Assembly: GCF_000264995.1 (NCBI RefSeq)
Contig: NW_006767438.1
Location: 1,603,631 to 1,650,041, forward strand
Length of the DNA: 46,411 bases
From: Punctularia strigosozonata HHB-11173 SS5
Lineage: Eukaryota > Basidiomycota > Agaricomycetes > Corticiales > Punctulariaceae
Direction of reading: 5' to 3'
In this document: positions 12,083-22,578 of the stretch, one piece after another
How the letters are laid out: each line of letters starts with the position of its first letter
How positions within the stretch are numbered: position 1 is the stretch's first letter
Program-made: the position numbers and the translations under genes
Notes under the pieces: model-generated
What the model saw: the letters and a program-made list of their open reading frames with translations, nothing else
What the model was told of the DNA's origin: nothing
Databases searched by the model: none

Positions 12083-12215
12083 GAATTTACCCCTTGTCCA
12101 TTGGACTTTACGCCTCTCACTCCCCTCGAAACTCGTTTGCCGACGAGATAGTGCGATTGGACTGGATGAACCTCTTCGTCGTCACACCAAACGTTGAGAA
12201 GACGTTCTGTAAAAT
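12083..12215 (+). pseudogene. Second DHA2 transporter fragment
   Basis: A short stretch around GAGATAGTGCGATTGGACTGG matches the KIVRMDW region of the intact transporter (near 19040), with roughly three quarters of bases identical over about 48 bp and weaker similarity on both sides. The same region is already present in the pseudogene just upstream, so this is a separate remnant or an internal duplication. Boundaries are approximate. Confidence 0.5.
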
Positions 12216-12634
12216 CTATATGACGTTCGTTGAGCGTTCAACATTGGCGCTCCGAACTTGGGCTTAGGCCAGACCGAGATTCCTTAGGACCTCTCTTCAA
12301 GTTCCCATACACCCTGTGGTGAACTTGCGATGTATTCAGTTCCACCAAAATTGCAGGATGACTGCTTCTTTACGACCATCGTAACTATTTCACAGACGCT
12401 CCAATATTCCAATCCAACCCCAGAATATGTCTTTAACCTCCCAGAATCCCGTTCCGTCTTTCACTGGCTCTCTTTCGATGCTCTCTTCCAGAATGTTCGA
12501 TCCTGCTCAGCCATACAGCTCAGTCAAACAACGTGTGTTTCATTCTCTCGCAGAGTCGACTCGTAACTGAAGCCAGACTGTCAGCGCTAAGCCGGACGTA
12601 TTTTCATGGCTTGAAGCTGGTACATGCCGGTCAG

Positions 12635-14341
12635 CTAATCCTCTGGAGCCAATTGTCGCGCCGCTTCTCCCCGCGAGTTCTTGTAGAACACAACATTCCC
12701 CTCGTCCTCTACGAAATAGCATTGCGTGAATGATCGATAAAGCACGCGGAAGCAATTCTACGGTGTATTAATCGATTGTGGATCACGTCAATGTTTCGGG
12801 CATGCGCACCGTTGAATCGTAGTTGTATTCATCCTTGAGTACTTCCTTCAATTTTTTGGTTACTTGGGGCTGATTATCTGCGCGAGATTGAGACATGCCA
12901 TTTGAATGTGCACGCCCGAGACTGACAGAAAGGGATGTGCGAGAATAGATGATGTGCGGTATGATTGTGCGAGGCCTGCGGCGTTGATAAGCACTCGTCC
13001 CACAGAAACAATCGCCGCGAGTACGTACATTATGAAAGAAGAACCTGTCTATCCAACCCAGTGTCAGTCGATCAACGGTCGCCAGTGCCCCTCGCATGAA
13101 AGACCATTTTCCTCCACGATAGTAAGGGATTGTGGGATCGGAATGTTGCAAAAACGTAAGCATGACAATCCAATGGTTACTGAGCTATTACTTGATAGTC
13201 GATGTTGCGAGCAGCATTGGGGTGACATTAGAATGCTCACCAGGTACGGTACGACATAATCGACTAGAAATGCGGACCAGCCACAGCATTTCGCATACGT
13301 CAGTAGTACAACGCACATGGTCGCGATTCCGACATCGGAGATAATGATCAGCCTTCTCTCTGAAGGTTTGAACAGCGGGGAAGACGGGAGGTAATGCTGC
13401 ACCCAGTTTAGTCAGCGATATCATATACGATGAGATGAATGAGACGCGGTACTGACGTTGGTTCCTCGTGGATATCTGAGAGACCCTCCGGCATTGATGG
13501 ACATGTACAGCTGCAATCCAAGGAGCTGTGTCACGAGCAGGTTGATCAAAACGTAGATAGGTGTTTCCTCGAGTATCTCCTTGTAATCCGCTGCCGTTAT
13601 TTCCGACCACGGAGGAAGGCCTAGCTCTGCTCGTGTTCGAGGAACAAAGTTCTCGTCTTTTTTTATCGACCCAGTGGCTTTCTGTTTCGACATGCGTAAG
13701 TTCGTTTCAAAAATAGTCATGTGCACCTACGTGATGTGCTTGGTGTGTTGAGCGCCACGAGTAGTACGGGAGTAGTAGACACTAAGCAAGGCATCGAAAA
13801 AATGGCCGCGCTTACGAGGAAATGAATGACAAACAGTGTGCAAGAAGTATCCCACCATGTGATTAATCCTTGAGTGGGACGAGATGTTACCATGCCCGGC
13901 CTCATGTCCTGCATACGGAAGGAAAAAATGAGAACGGTTTCAGTCGGTCCTCATCTTTTCTACGTCACCTAAGCAGAAGACACCAGTCAAGGCGATTCCT
14001 TGCCACCACCAGTAGACCAATAAAGATACGAAATGTATGATCGATGGTATGAGATGATTAGGTTGCTGGCTCGTGTAAGATAGCGGCCAATCATTCACGT
14101 AACGGAAAGAAATGTAGAATAAAACTGGGAACGCGATGGTTTGGGCAGTGTAATACAGTCCTTTTGCAGTGGACACTTGATGAAGCTCCTTAGGCATGAC
14201 AGAGCGGACCTGCTGGATCGTTACCTGTGGAGCTTCAACAACGTTTCGCCCCTCAGCAAATGATGAACTGTAACTACCTACATTTGATGGCTTGAAGTCG
14301 CTCTTTGTACGCTTTTGATATTCAGGGGAGTCCTGAAACAT
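12635..14341 (-). CDS. Membrane fatty acid desaturase, Delta12/FAD2-like (FAD-A)
   Basis: Di-iron acyl desaturase of the ER membrane, FAD2-like; expected to introduce a double (or in divergent relatives a triple) bond near carbon 12 of oleate or linoleate. Nine exons close in frame to 424 residues: 14341-13969, 13908-13835, 13781-13731, 13681-13457, 13396-13241, 13184-13029, 12975-12927, 12877-12810, 12757-12635. The three histidine boxes are intact: HEAGHG (split by an intron), HQAHH (preceded by SWRST) and HTAHH (followed by LFSHIPFYN). The C-terminus has the family's CYFVEDEGNVVFYKN ending, recovered only by splicing past an apparent stop after MPETLT. The HEAGH/HQAHH combination marks a fungal subfamily distinct from the HECGH type next door. 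It is divergent from FAD-B across 627 bp. Confidence 0.93.
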
Positions 14342-14968
14342 AGCTGCGTAGCGTATGGGCGATGAGATAAGACGTGCTCATTCGATGATACCATCTATCT
14401 TATGGTAACTTATACTGGTACTGACGGTGTTCGAGGGCCTCGCGGCCGAGCTCCGGTTGCTAGTCACTATCGGAGTCCCGAGATTAGGCATTCGTTTATG
14501 AAGCTCAAATGGGTGCGTTACCACGAGCCCGAACAGGATATGGTCAATGGGTCCATGAATAGAGGCCCGCATTCACCTCGTTTCGGACACAGTTTGTACG
14601 GGTACCTGTACCGAGTCAAGAAGCTCATGCTACGATCAGAAATCCTCACGAAGATCCCGGAAGACCGAAGACCGATGATAGCACCGTGGCGCATGGCGTG
14701 AGACTAAGAATACGAGGGGTTACCCGGGCAGGCTTCCTTTCCGTATCAGCCACCCAGTAGCTATTCTCCATTGCGTCCTCCGCGTACGAAGATGATGTGA
14801 TGATTATCATCGTCAGGGCGCCCGCCCGCACGATGAGCCACATCGGTCCGAGGCGCACATGGCTCAAAACTGTGCTTCCGTTCTAGCCTACGCTAAATAC
14901 TGCTCGTGCCCCTCTCTGTATCAGTTGAACGTGTGCTTACTGCTGCCTCGCCACCATCCTTCCGTATC
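14342..14968. promoter_or_regulatory. Shared divergent region between two desaturase genes
   Basis: The two desaturases start on opposite strands from either end of this 627-bp stretch, so it must carry both promoters and could co-regulate them. A plus-strand frame (14402-14701) is open but has no homology I recognise. I could not pick out a TATA box or regulator site with confidence. That it is a bidirectional promoter is inferred from gene layout. Confidence 0.6.
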
Positions 14969-16635
14969 ATGAGCTCTACGTCTTGCGTCGCTGTTCGTCA
15001 TGACTTTGTTCCCTTGCCATGGCACGTGCCGCATATTTTTGATAGTCGTTTCTCACGTTTTTGAAGGACATTGAAGGAAATACGTGAAAGTATTCCGAAT
15101 GCGTTGTTTAGAAAGAGCACCGGGAGGGCTATCCTATACCTTGTCAGAGATGTAGCTTTCGCCGCTTTATTTGCGACATCAGTGTATCACTTGGATGCCG
15201 CTGCATGCCGGGTCGGAGCTGTGAGCATCATAGCCACAATCTCAAGATGGTGCATTTGGGCCCTATAGTATGAGCATCCTGTTCTCGTCCTTTAATATAG
15301 TCCCACGTCTAACCTTCTTGTCTTAGTTGGTGGTTCCAAGGTCTCGTCTTCACCCGAATATGGGTCATAGGTCATGAGGTAAATATTTCCCAACATAAAT
15401 TCTCCATTATCTTCCTAACCTGTACAAAGTGTGGACATTCCGCATTTTCTGACTCCCATACTATGAATAACGTCGTCGGTTTTGTGAGCATACGCCCATA
15501 ATTGCGCCCCATTGTTTATGACTGCCCTTCCCATAGATAACCCACACCGCATTATGGACACCTTACTTCAGCTGGAAGATATCTCACCACAGGCACCACA
15601 GCTATCACGGGTCTATGGAAAAGGATGAGGTGTCCGTGTCAAAATACTCGGATTTCACTTTCCTCTGCCTAACCTCGTCATAGATATGTCCCTAAAACTC
15701 GCGCGGATATCGGATTGCCGCCAGCACATCACAGCGCAGATGAAATCGAAGCTCACTTTAGTGATACCCCCATCTATACCATGTACATGCTCATCCGGCA
15801 GCAGCTTCTCGGATTTACAACATATCTGATGTTCAATGTCTCGGGGCAGAAGCGATATCCAAGATTTACTAATCATTTCAATCGTAAGATTTTTTGTTCC
15901 AGCGGTGATTCAAAATATGATCAATTTTGTTTAGCCGAGTCCGTTCTCTTTACGAAGGAGCAACGCAACGCTGTTATGGTATCCAACCTGGGACTTGCTA
16001 TCCAAGGTGCATTGTGCTACAATGCCATACAAATCTGGGGAACCGCGGCTTTTATCAGATATTACGGCCTTCCATGGCTGGCAGTAAATCACTGGTGAGG
16101 AGATGCACCACCGTCTCGCACTTTTTACGGATATACATGGGTCACAGGTTCATGATGATTACTTACCTCCCCCACACAAACTCAGAAATTCCTCATTACC
16201 GAGGAAAGGTGTGGAACTTTCAACGAGGGGCGGCTGCGACAGTGGATCGTAATTTTCTCGGTTTGCAGGGTCGTTTATTTCTGCATGACGTGAGAAATGA
16301 AGTCAATTTTCGGAGGCGGAACGATAACAATTGCACAATAGGTTGCTCACTTTCACGTCATTCATCACTTCTTCCCGGCACTCCCTTGGTACAATGGCGA
16401 AGAAGCTACTAAATACCTCAAGGACTTTATCGGCAAGCATTACGTCCGACCAGAAGACTCTGTTTTCCGTGTATTATGGAAAACATACAATGACTGTCAG
16501 TTCGTGGATGATGAAGGTCGGAGTGAATCTCATTCCGTTCATTTTTGCGGAACACTGAATACAAGCAAAGGCGATATTGTTTTTTACAGAAATCGGCGCG
16601 GCGAAGTCATGCGTGGCGTCGCTTTCTCGAAATGA
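14969..16635 (+). CDS. Membrane fatty acid desaturase, Delta12/FAD2-like (FAD-B)
   Basis: Second FAD2-like di-iron desaturase, divergent from FAD-A. My model has ten exons (14969-15025, 15077-15267, 15327-15378, 15430-15483, 15537-15637, 15684-15883, 15935-16094, 16148-16289, 16342-16516, 16571-16635), closing to 398 residues. Histidine boxes are HECGH (split by an intron), HHRHH and HVIHH, the last within [17 protein letters not shown]. The C-terminus reads [19 protein letters not shown] after splicing. From EIRESIP onward the model is firm. The first exon (MSSTSC...) is a guess, because it needs an acceptor at 15076 that drops the T-L-K normally before EIRES. The donor at 15638 (GTCAAA) is weak. 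A MITE lies 84 bp past the stop. The enzyme may be a second desaturase or a diverged acetylenase. Confidence 0.88.
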
Positions 16636-16718
16636 GGCGCATTATCAGTTTGGATGTGCGCATGATCAAGATGAATAGGTCAAGTTTCTAGCTGTGTAAC
16701 TACGACGATTATGCACTG

Positions 16719-16967
16719 TACTGTAATTTTACGACCTTAGGTTCGTCCCCTGTCCCCTGGCAACCTGAACTGAACCTAATTTCCCGTGTTGTCCCCTGTC
16801 CCGCCACCAATATCCAGGCCTTGAACTGACCGTGGGAACTGTATTTCCTACTGTGAGAATATTGCACACTGACTACAGTCAGTTTGCGAACTTCCCACGG
16901 GCCCGAACTTGCAGCTGTCCCCTGTCCCCCCGGGGGCGGACCGAACCTAAGGTCGTAAAATTACAGT
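16719..16967. mobile_element. TA-flanked MITE with 24-26 bp terminal inverted repeats
   Basis: A ~245-bp element bounded by perfect inverted repeats beginning CTGTAATTTTACGACC (left end at 16721; mirrored right end at 16965), each flanked by TA (16719-16720, 16966-16967). Inside are three copies of TGTCCCCTGTCCC-like motifs and a second inner inverted pair (CCGTGGGAA / TTCCCACGG), so the whole could fold into a long hairpin. There is no coding capacity. TA target duplication and size fit a non-autonomous Tc1/mariner-type MITE. The superfamily is inferred. Confidence 0.9.
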
Positions 16968-17380
16968 ATTGAGAAAGGTGGACACGATTATCTGAGAGCT
17001 ACTACACAATTTTGATGTAGCATCAGCTCTTCGTAACAGTGTCCCCGTACTCGAATAGAGGGAAATTCACTTTGTCAACGATTCAATTCAGACGTGAAGC
17101 TTGGCCCTTATGATGGGCTGTGGCGACGACTCAAAGGATACCTAGAGCCGCGCTGTTCCCGGTGATCGGAGCACCAAGCGACCAATCTGAGCTTTCAGAA
17201 GACAATACTCCCTTATACAAACATTGAATACGATAGCCGCACATGTAACGAAATGCCGCGATGAATCCGATAATAGATGCTGTCACACCTCTCAATTGAC
17301 GGAAGTCGACAAACATCACTGTTACCCTACGCTGGATCCGGTAAGTGCCGTCACCTTCAGGAAATGGTGATGCCTGCATC
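16968..17380. other. Intergenic, no gene recognised
   Basis: About 410 bp between the MITE and the repeat. It contains the 3' part of a minus-strand open frame (17131-17835) with no recognised homology. Nothing else seen. Confidence 0.4.
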
Positions 17381-17984
17381 TCTTTGGGGCACTGGCCGGT
17401 ATCTTGCAGGCTCCAACCCGCCCGAAGCCTCGGAGATTCGGACTGCTTCCGCGCGTGTGAAGACCTGGGCGTCGTAAGTCCAAGGGGAGTGAATGCGGCT
17501 GCAGCCAAACTTGTCGGGCTGGTCAAGTAGTTGCCGGAGTCCCATTGTGGTGGTGGCGTGAGATCCTGTGTCACGCCTTCGCTCAGACGAGGAAAGGCCC
17601 TACCTGCTTTTCTGTCACTGATGAGGAAACCTGGGCGCTCAGTGCCACACACACACACACTGCGCCCCACGCCGCAATGGTGTTGTCCGCCGAGATAGAA
17701 GAAAATACAAGGTATCGGTGGCCCTAACTTCTGTAATGCAATCACCATGACGGGCAAGCGGCGGGCACCGAGTTGCAGGTGAGACCTATCCGATCTACGC
17801 CCATTTCCATTGCCATCCATAGAGACTCCCGTCATTGCTGTCCATCCCCCGGCAGATCGAACCTATCACGAGCTCAAGGCAATACCAGTTCGGTCCGGCG
17901 TTCCAACATTAGCGAGGATCGCGCCTCGTATGCGCGCCGGACCCCATCATCGATTCTCCAGGGTGTCGTGGAAGTATGCCATCT
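17381..17984. repeat. Long direct repeat, copy 2 (transporter 5' region)
   Basis: Intact-context copy of the repeat at 7403-7985. It is about 20 bp longer, mainly through an extra ~35-bp block near 17530 and an expanded CA run (CACACACACACACA near 17645). It lies upstream of the intact DHA2 transporter, continuing through 17985-18187 to its start codon. A minus-strand open frame of 234 codons (17131-17835) covers it. Copy 1 breaks the same frame and I recognise no domain, so I treat the frame as probably non-coding. Confidence 0.8.
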
Positions 17985-18187
17985 CCAAGTCCGTCAGCTG
18001 TCCAGGTCCCTTAATCGTTTCAACCATCGTGTCCTGCGCACATACGCACCGGCCCTCACACGACGCCTCCATCATGGACGAAGCGCAGGGATCCGTGGCA
18101 ATGCTCAAACAACAAAGGTATCCCAACCTTCCTAGATTTGAAGTGCAAGTGGCTCACTGCATCGTCTTCCACAGTCCTGGTGGTGAC

Positions 18188-20270
18188 ATGTCGTCTAAAG
18201 ATCTACTACCCGTATCGGAGGCGGAGGTACCTGGCGCACCGACCAGTAGATCTCGTGGTGCCGCATTTTGGATGTCCTTCGTCGCCACGCTCCTCGTCGA
18301 CATCCTCTTCGCATTGGACCTCGTACATGTCGATCATTCGCAGCCCATCGCGTGCTCATAATGATTTTTCAGACCGCCGTTGGAACCGTTCTCCCTACCA
18401 TCATCGAGCATCTCAAAGGAAGCGACTTCATATGGGCAGGGAGCGCCTACACCGTATCTTCAACCGCAATCTTACCCGTTGTCGGAGGGCTCGCGTCGAT
18501 CTTTGGCAGGAAACCCACCATGTTGTCCTTCCTTGTCTTCTTCTTTCTCGGTTCCGGTATTTGTGCTGGGTCGCGCAATCTCAACATGTTCATCGCAGGA
18601 CGAGGTTAGTACCAATGCACTCCGGTATCTGCACATGAACGTGCTGAACGCGGACCAGTGATTCAGGGACTCGGTGGTGGAGGTGCTTTGGCCACAACGG
18701 TCATCATTTATGCCGATCTTATCCCCCTAGCGGAAAGAGGCACGTTTCTTGGCTACCAGGCTGTGTGAGTTCTGCGGCCTCTCCTTTTGGTGCAAGCTGA
18801 CTCGGAGATAGAGCATGGGCAACGGCGTGGTGAACTTGAACCAAGGCTGCGTACATTTACAATGCTCACATCATTATTAGCTGCATTGGCCCGATCGTAG
18901 GTGGAGCCCTGGCGAGCGCAGGCGCCTGGAGGTACCTGTTTTGGATCAATTTGCCATTATCAGGGATTGCCGGGGGCATAATCGCCCTGTATCTTCGCGT
19001 CCACACCCCGCGAGACTCTTTTACCAGCAAGATAGTTCGAATGGACTGGCCGTACGTCTTGTCCATTTCAGGAAACGTCTGAATGATCTTGACACGTATT
19101 GCAGAGGTAACATCATGTTCGTCGGGTCGACGACATCCGTCCTCCTTGCGTTGACATGGGCCGGACAGCAATTCCGGTGGGCCTCATTCCATGTTCTCGT
19201 TCCGCTGTGCATCGGGTTTGCGGGAATATTCGCTTTCTTCGCACTTGAAAGATGGGTCGTTCGGGAACCGACTGTGAGGACGAATTACTCTACATCACTG
19301 CAGCAACCTAATGCATCTGGTCAGGTCCCTTGGTACGCACTTTCGAATCGAACGTCGCTCAGTGGGTAGGTTACACGTTCTGCTTCGACTTTTTGCCATG
19401 CTCAATGCCTTGCGATCAGTTATATGGGCACATTCTTCCATGGGATGACATCCATGGCCGTCATATGTGAGCCTTCCATGCACGCGCGAATCGTAAAACG
19501 AGACCCATCCCGAGTCGTATAGTCTATCTGCCTGCCTATCTCCAGGCTTGCAAGGGGGACTCGGCCATACGTTCGGGTGTTAACATCATGGCCCTCGCAG
19601 TCGCGATTCCGTTCACCGCCATCATCATGGGAGTCTCAGTGCGCGTGTTCAAGCGATACCGCCCCCAGAACGTCTTCGGATGGGTGTTCTCCATAGCAGG
19701 CTTCGGCGCGCTCTCGACCCTGACCGAGAACAGCGCGAAGTCCCACTACATCGGATTTCAGATCATCATTGGGATCGGGACCGGATGTATCTGGATCGCC
19801 ACGCAATTCCCCATCCTGGCACCGTTGCCCCAGTCTAACAACGCGCATGCCCTCGCGTTCTTCACATGGACGCGCTTTTTTGCTCAGGTACGAGGTTGCC
19901 CTCACGCCCGACGTGCCATGATTTCTCAAGTTACTTGCAGAGTTGGGCCATCGTGATTGGCGGGAGCATACTCCAGAATCGCATTCATTCGCAATTGCCT
20001 CATGAGGTCCTCGCTCAGCTGCCACTGTCGTCGACCTCGATCTATGCTCTAATACCTCTTATCCACACGTTCGACGTGACTACTCAAGCGGTCATCAGAC
20101 ACGCGTTTGCTCGCAGCCTGCAGCTGTTATGGCGTGTGATGATAGGCATCTCAGGGCTGGGCTTTCTGTCTTGCCTTTTCATGCGAGAGGAGAAGATGCG
20201 GAAGGACATGGATGAGACGTGGGCTTTGAAGGAGAGTCGTTGGCGCGATGAGCCAGCCCGTCAGGAGTAA
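18188..20270 (+). CDS. DHA2-type major facilitator (drug/metabolite:H+ antiporter), MFS-1
   Basis: 14-helix-type MFS efflux pump, probably plasma-membrane export of a small molecule. The protein starts MSSKDLLPVSEAEVPG and is split by about nine short introns. Visible motifs after splicing are DLTAVGTVLPTII in helix 1, GGLASIFGRKPTM (motif A), GRVIQGLGGGG (motif B region), GPIVGGALASAGAWRY-LFWINLP (motif C region), then YLPAYLQACKGDSAIRSGV and a charged C-terminal tail (MREEKMRKDMDETW). Splices restore reading across apparent stops, for example A-W-A-T-A-C-C-I-G-P-I and DW-P-G-N-I-M. It is intact, in contrast to its deleted copy at 11622. It is convergent with the ICMT-like gene 87 bp downstream. 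Placement among P450 and desaturase genes suggests export of the cluster product. Confidence 0.92.
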
Positions 20271-20357
20271 GGGCTTCGTAGCAGCATTGTGTTAATAAGT
20301 GTTGCACATCTTCATCGCTCCACGCACATTGCATTGAATTCGCCGCGTCCACGAGAT

Positions 20358-21177
20358 CTACACTAAGCCAGGGATGAACTTGTACGGTACTCGATCTCTG
20401 TACGTGTTCCATTCCTCGCCGAACCGAGCCTTCAGTGCATCGTCCTCCACCCGTCCTCTCTTTACGACGCTCAGCAGGCTGAACGCGCTTAACACGTACC
20501 AGGTCCATAACCATGTCCCCCCAAGGGCTGTGCTGCTGAATCCGCTGTAGTTTGCGTATCCTTGAGGTGCGGAAACGCAGGTGATCGCTCCCACCATCAT
20601 GAGTCCGACTGCGGTGTACGAAGGGTGGCGAACGAACGTGTACGGCCCGGAGGTGACGAGCTTATGAGTGGGCTTGATGGCCACCTCGTACGTGAAGAGC
20701 GGGCCAAGGGTGCGATAACACCACATCCGGAGCGCTCCAGAGGCGAACATGAGGGAGACGCCGAGTGCGAAGCGGAGAGAGATGGTGGAGAGAACGTCCA
20801 GGGAAGCGGCACGACTCGAGTCCTTGGGGAGCATCGCTGCCGCTACCGTCTGGGCATAGGGTGCGTCCGGAAAGCGCAGCGCGAGGATGGTGGCACACTC
20901 TGAAAGGAGGAAGAACATGACTGTCGTCTAGAGAAAAAAAAAAACAGGTCAACTCCCGCAGTTCTTCCGACGAACGTACACGTCGGGTTCCTACCTTGCT
21001 CGCCAGACTGAGGGCGTGGACCGTATACTCGAATAGCTGGCCCTTGTACACTTTATCGTCCTTCGTGGGGCGCGCGTTTGGGGCTCGCAAGCTGACGTAG
21101 TGCGCGCCTGTGGCGAGAGCAAGGATAACACATTTGGCGAGAGGGGATCGTGCTATCGGAGTGGTTGCAGCTAACAT
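20358..21177 (-). CDS. ICMT-like isoprenylcysteine carboxyl methyltransferase family protein
   Basis: Integral membrane methyltransferase of the ICMT/PEMT-like family; the classical enzyme uses SAM to methylate the carboxyl group of prenylated C-terminal cysteines in the ER. Two exons (21177-20995 and 20927-20358, 67-nt intron with a long polypyrimidine tract) give 250 residues. Four or so hydrophobic helices precede the family signature GPYTFVRHPSYTAVG, and the C-terminus has the conserved ARFGEEW...YRDRVPYKFIPG. Fungi usually have one Ste14-type housekeeping copy and agaricomycetes many extra copies. The location next to a DHA2 pump fits a recruited copy that methylates a small carboxylic acid, but that is inference. 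No CaaX peptide gene was seen nearby. Confidence 0.9.
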
Positions 21178-22154
21178 CGTGTCGAACAGCGAAGGGGGGC
21201 GGGTGGCGTTTCCAGCGTAGTCAAAGCAAGGTATGGGTAACCTATGTTCAAAATTTATATCAGCCACAAGCAGGAAACGTTTGACCGTTCCACTTACCTC
21301 ATCCGGGAGGTATGCACTTCGACGTAACGCGGTCGCCCTCAATGCCGAGATCCACCTCCCATCCCCTTGATCGAATTGCAGGGCGCAGTAGATGCGCATG
21401 AGGAGAGGCAAATACGCACGCGATGATCTTCGACTCACAGGGCACCACGATAGGAAGGTGTTCCGTCGGCGGTGCACCGGAATCGCCAGCAACAGAATTT
21501 CGACCAGGTTTGGCACTTACCGCCAATGCTGATTCTATCGAATCTTCTGATGCTATACGTACGCCGTGTTGCACGCGCTATGAAACCCCGAGGTTGAACC
21601 ATGGCGCTGCACAGTGTTTTGTCCCGTTCATCATTCATAGTAATACGCTCACGGATGTGATAACACGAAGTGGAATCACACCTGGGGTCACGGGAACGTG
21701 TTCAATGCTTCAACGTCGTTTCGTCGATCGGAAGGTACTGTTGCAGCGATGGTTTCAAACGCTGGCTGTTGGCTCGAAGGCCGGCCGCATGACGGAGACA
21801 AAAGCTCGAGGTAATGCGTGAGAATCCCCTTTCGCGTCCGCCGCTTCACATCGGTAACGTCGGAATATAGGACTGTGACTTCGGAACTTTGACTGATTTT
21901 ACTGCACAGAAGCTGCAAACCGATCGACATCACTGCTGATTGAAGAAACAACTGACTGTACATACACGAGAGCGTCATTAAAACTAAGACTGTAGTTCGC
22001 CCCGCTTTGCAGTACTGTAAGAACCTCTTGAATGATGCAGCGCTCGGACAGCCATGATATCGATGTGAGCTGTTTTTACTACCACCCGGGAATACTTTAT
22101 TCTGAAGCCGGGTGATCCGCACCGTCGACCCTCGAGCCGGTAAACACTGACCGT
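21178..22154. other. Intergenic, no gene recognised
   Basis: 977 bp. Open frames on the minus strand (21299-21574, 21688-22122) have no homology I recognise and no obvious splice partners. Confidence 0.4.
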
Positions 22155-22216
22155 ATGTCTCTGGTTAGCATTGATGATGCTGAGATTGCGGGATTCATTG
22201 GAGAGTCCATGTACGG
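22155..22216 (+). pseudogene. Orphan first exon of a 7-TM membrane protein gene
   Basis: Encodes MSLVSIDDAEIAGFIGES followed by M-Y-G, almost the same as the first exon of the 7-TM gene at 32040-33618 (SIDEAELAGFIGESILYG) and similar to that at 43536-45073. The remaining exons of the family are not found downstream, where DUF6534 gene B lies on the other strand. This is a stranded remnant of a lost or moved gene copy. Confidence 0.72.
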
Positions 22217-22578
22217 ACCCTCGCCTACTTTCAGAGCTAGTGATGGACCAACTTCTCCTCTGCGACTGAGTACAGACAGGTGCTGCAATATCAGTGACGC
22301 AATGGTTGCGAGCGGACATGGTCAAAATCAAAACAGAGGTTCGGAATCATATTCGCGGTCTGTGAAGGTCATCGGTATTCAGTTGCATATGGTACATGAA
22401 TCCAGTTCTGTTTGCCATTCCAGACATCCCGTGACTTGTAGCACCAGAGCTGTGAGTCGTGCAGTGCAAGTAATCTCTAATCATACTTCTCCAGAAATTT
22501 TGTCATCCGAGGTTATGTCGATTGGTGAGGGCTACGAACCCAAAGAAAACAGGTCGTTAGCTATCGATTTCTCTCGGG

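Noticed and set aside
12783-12812. FAD-A ending at MPETLT
   Set aside because: A GTGCGC donor at 12809 and a TAG acceptor at 12758 add the conserved desaturase C-terminus in frame, so the apparent stop is intronic.
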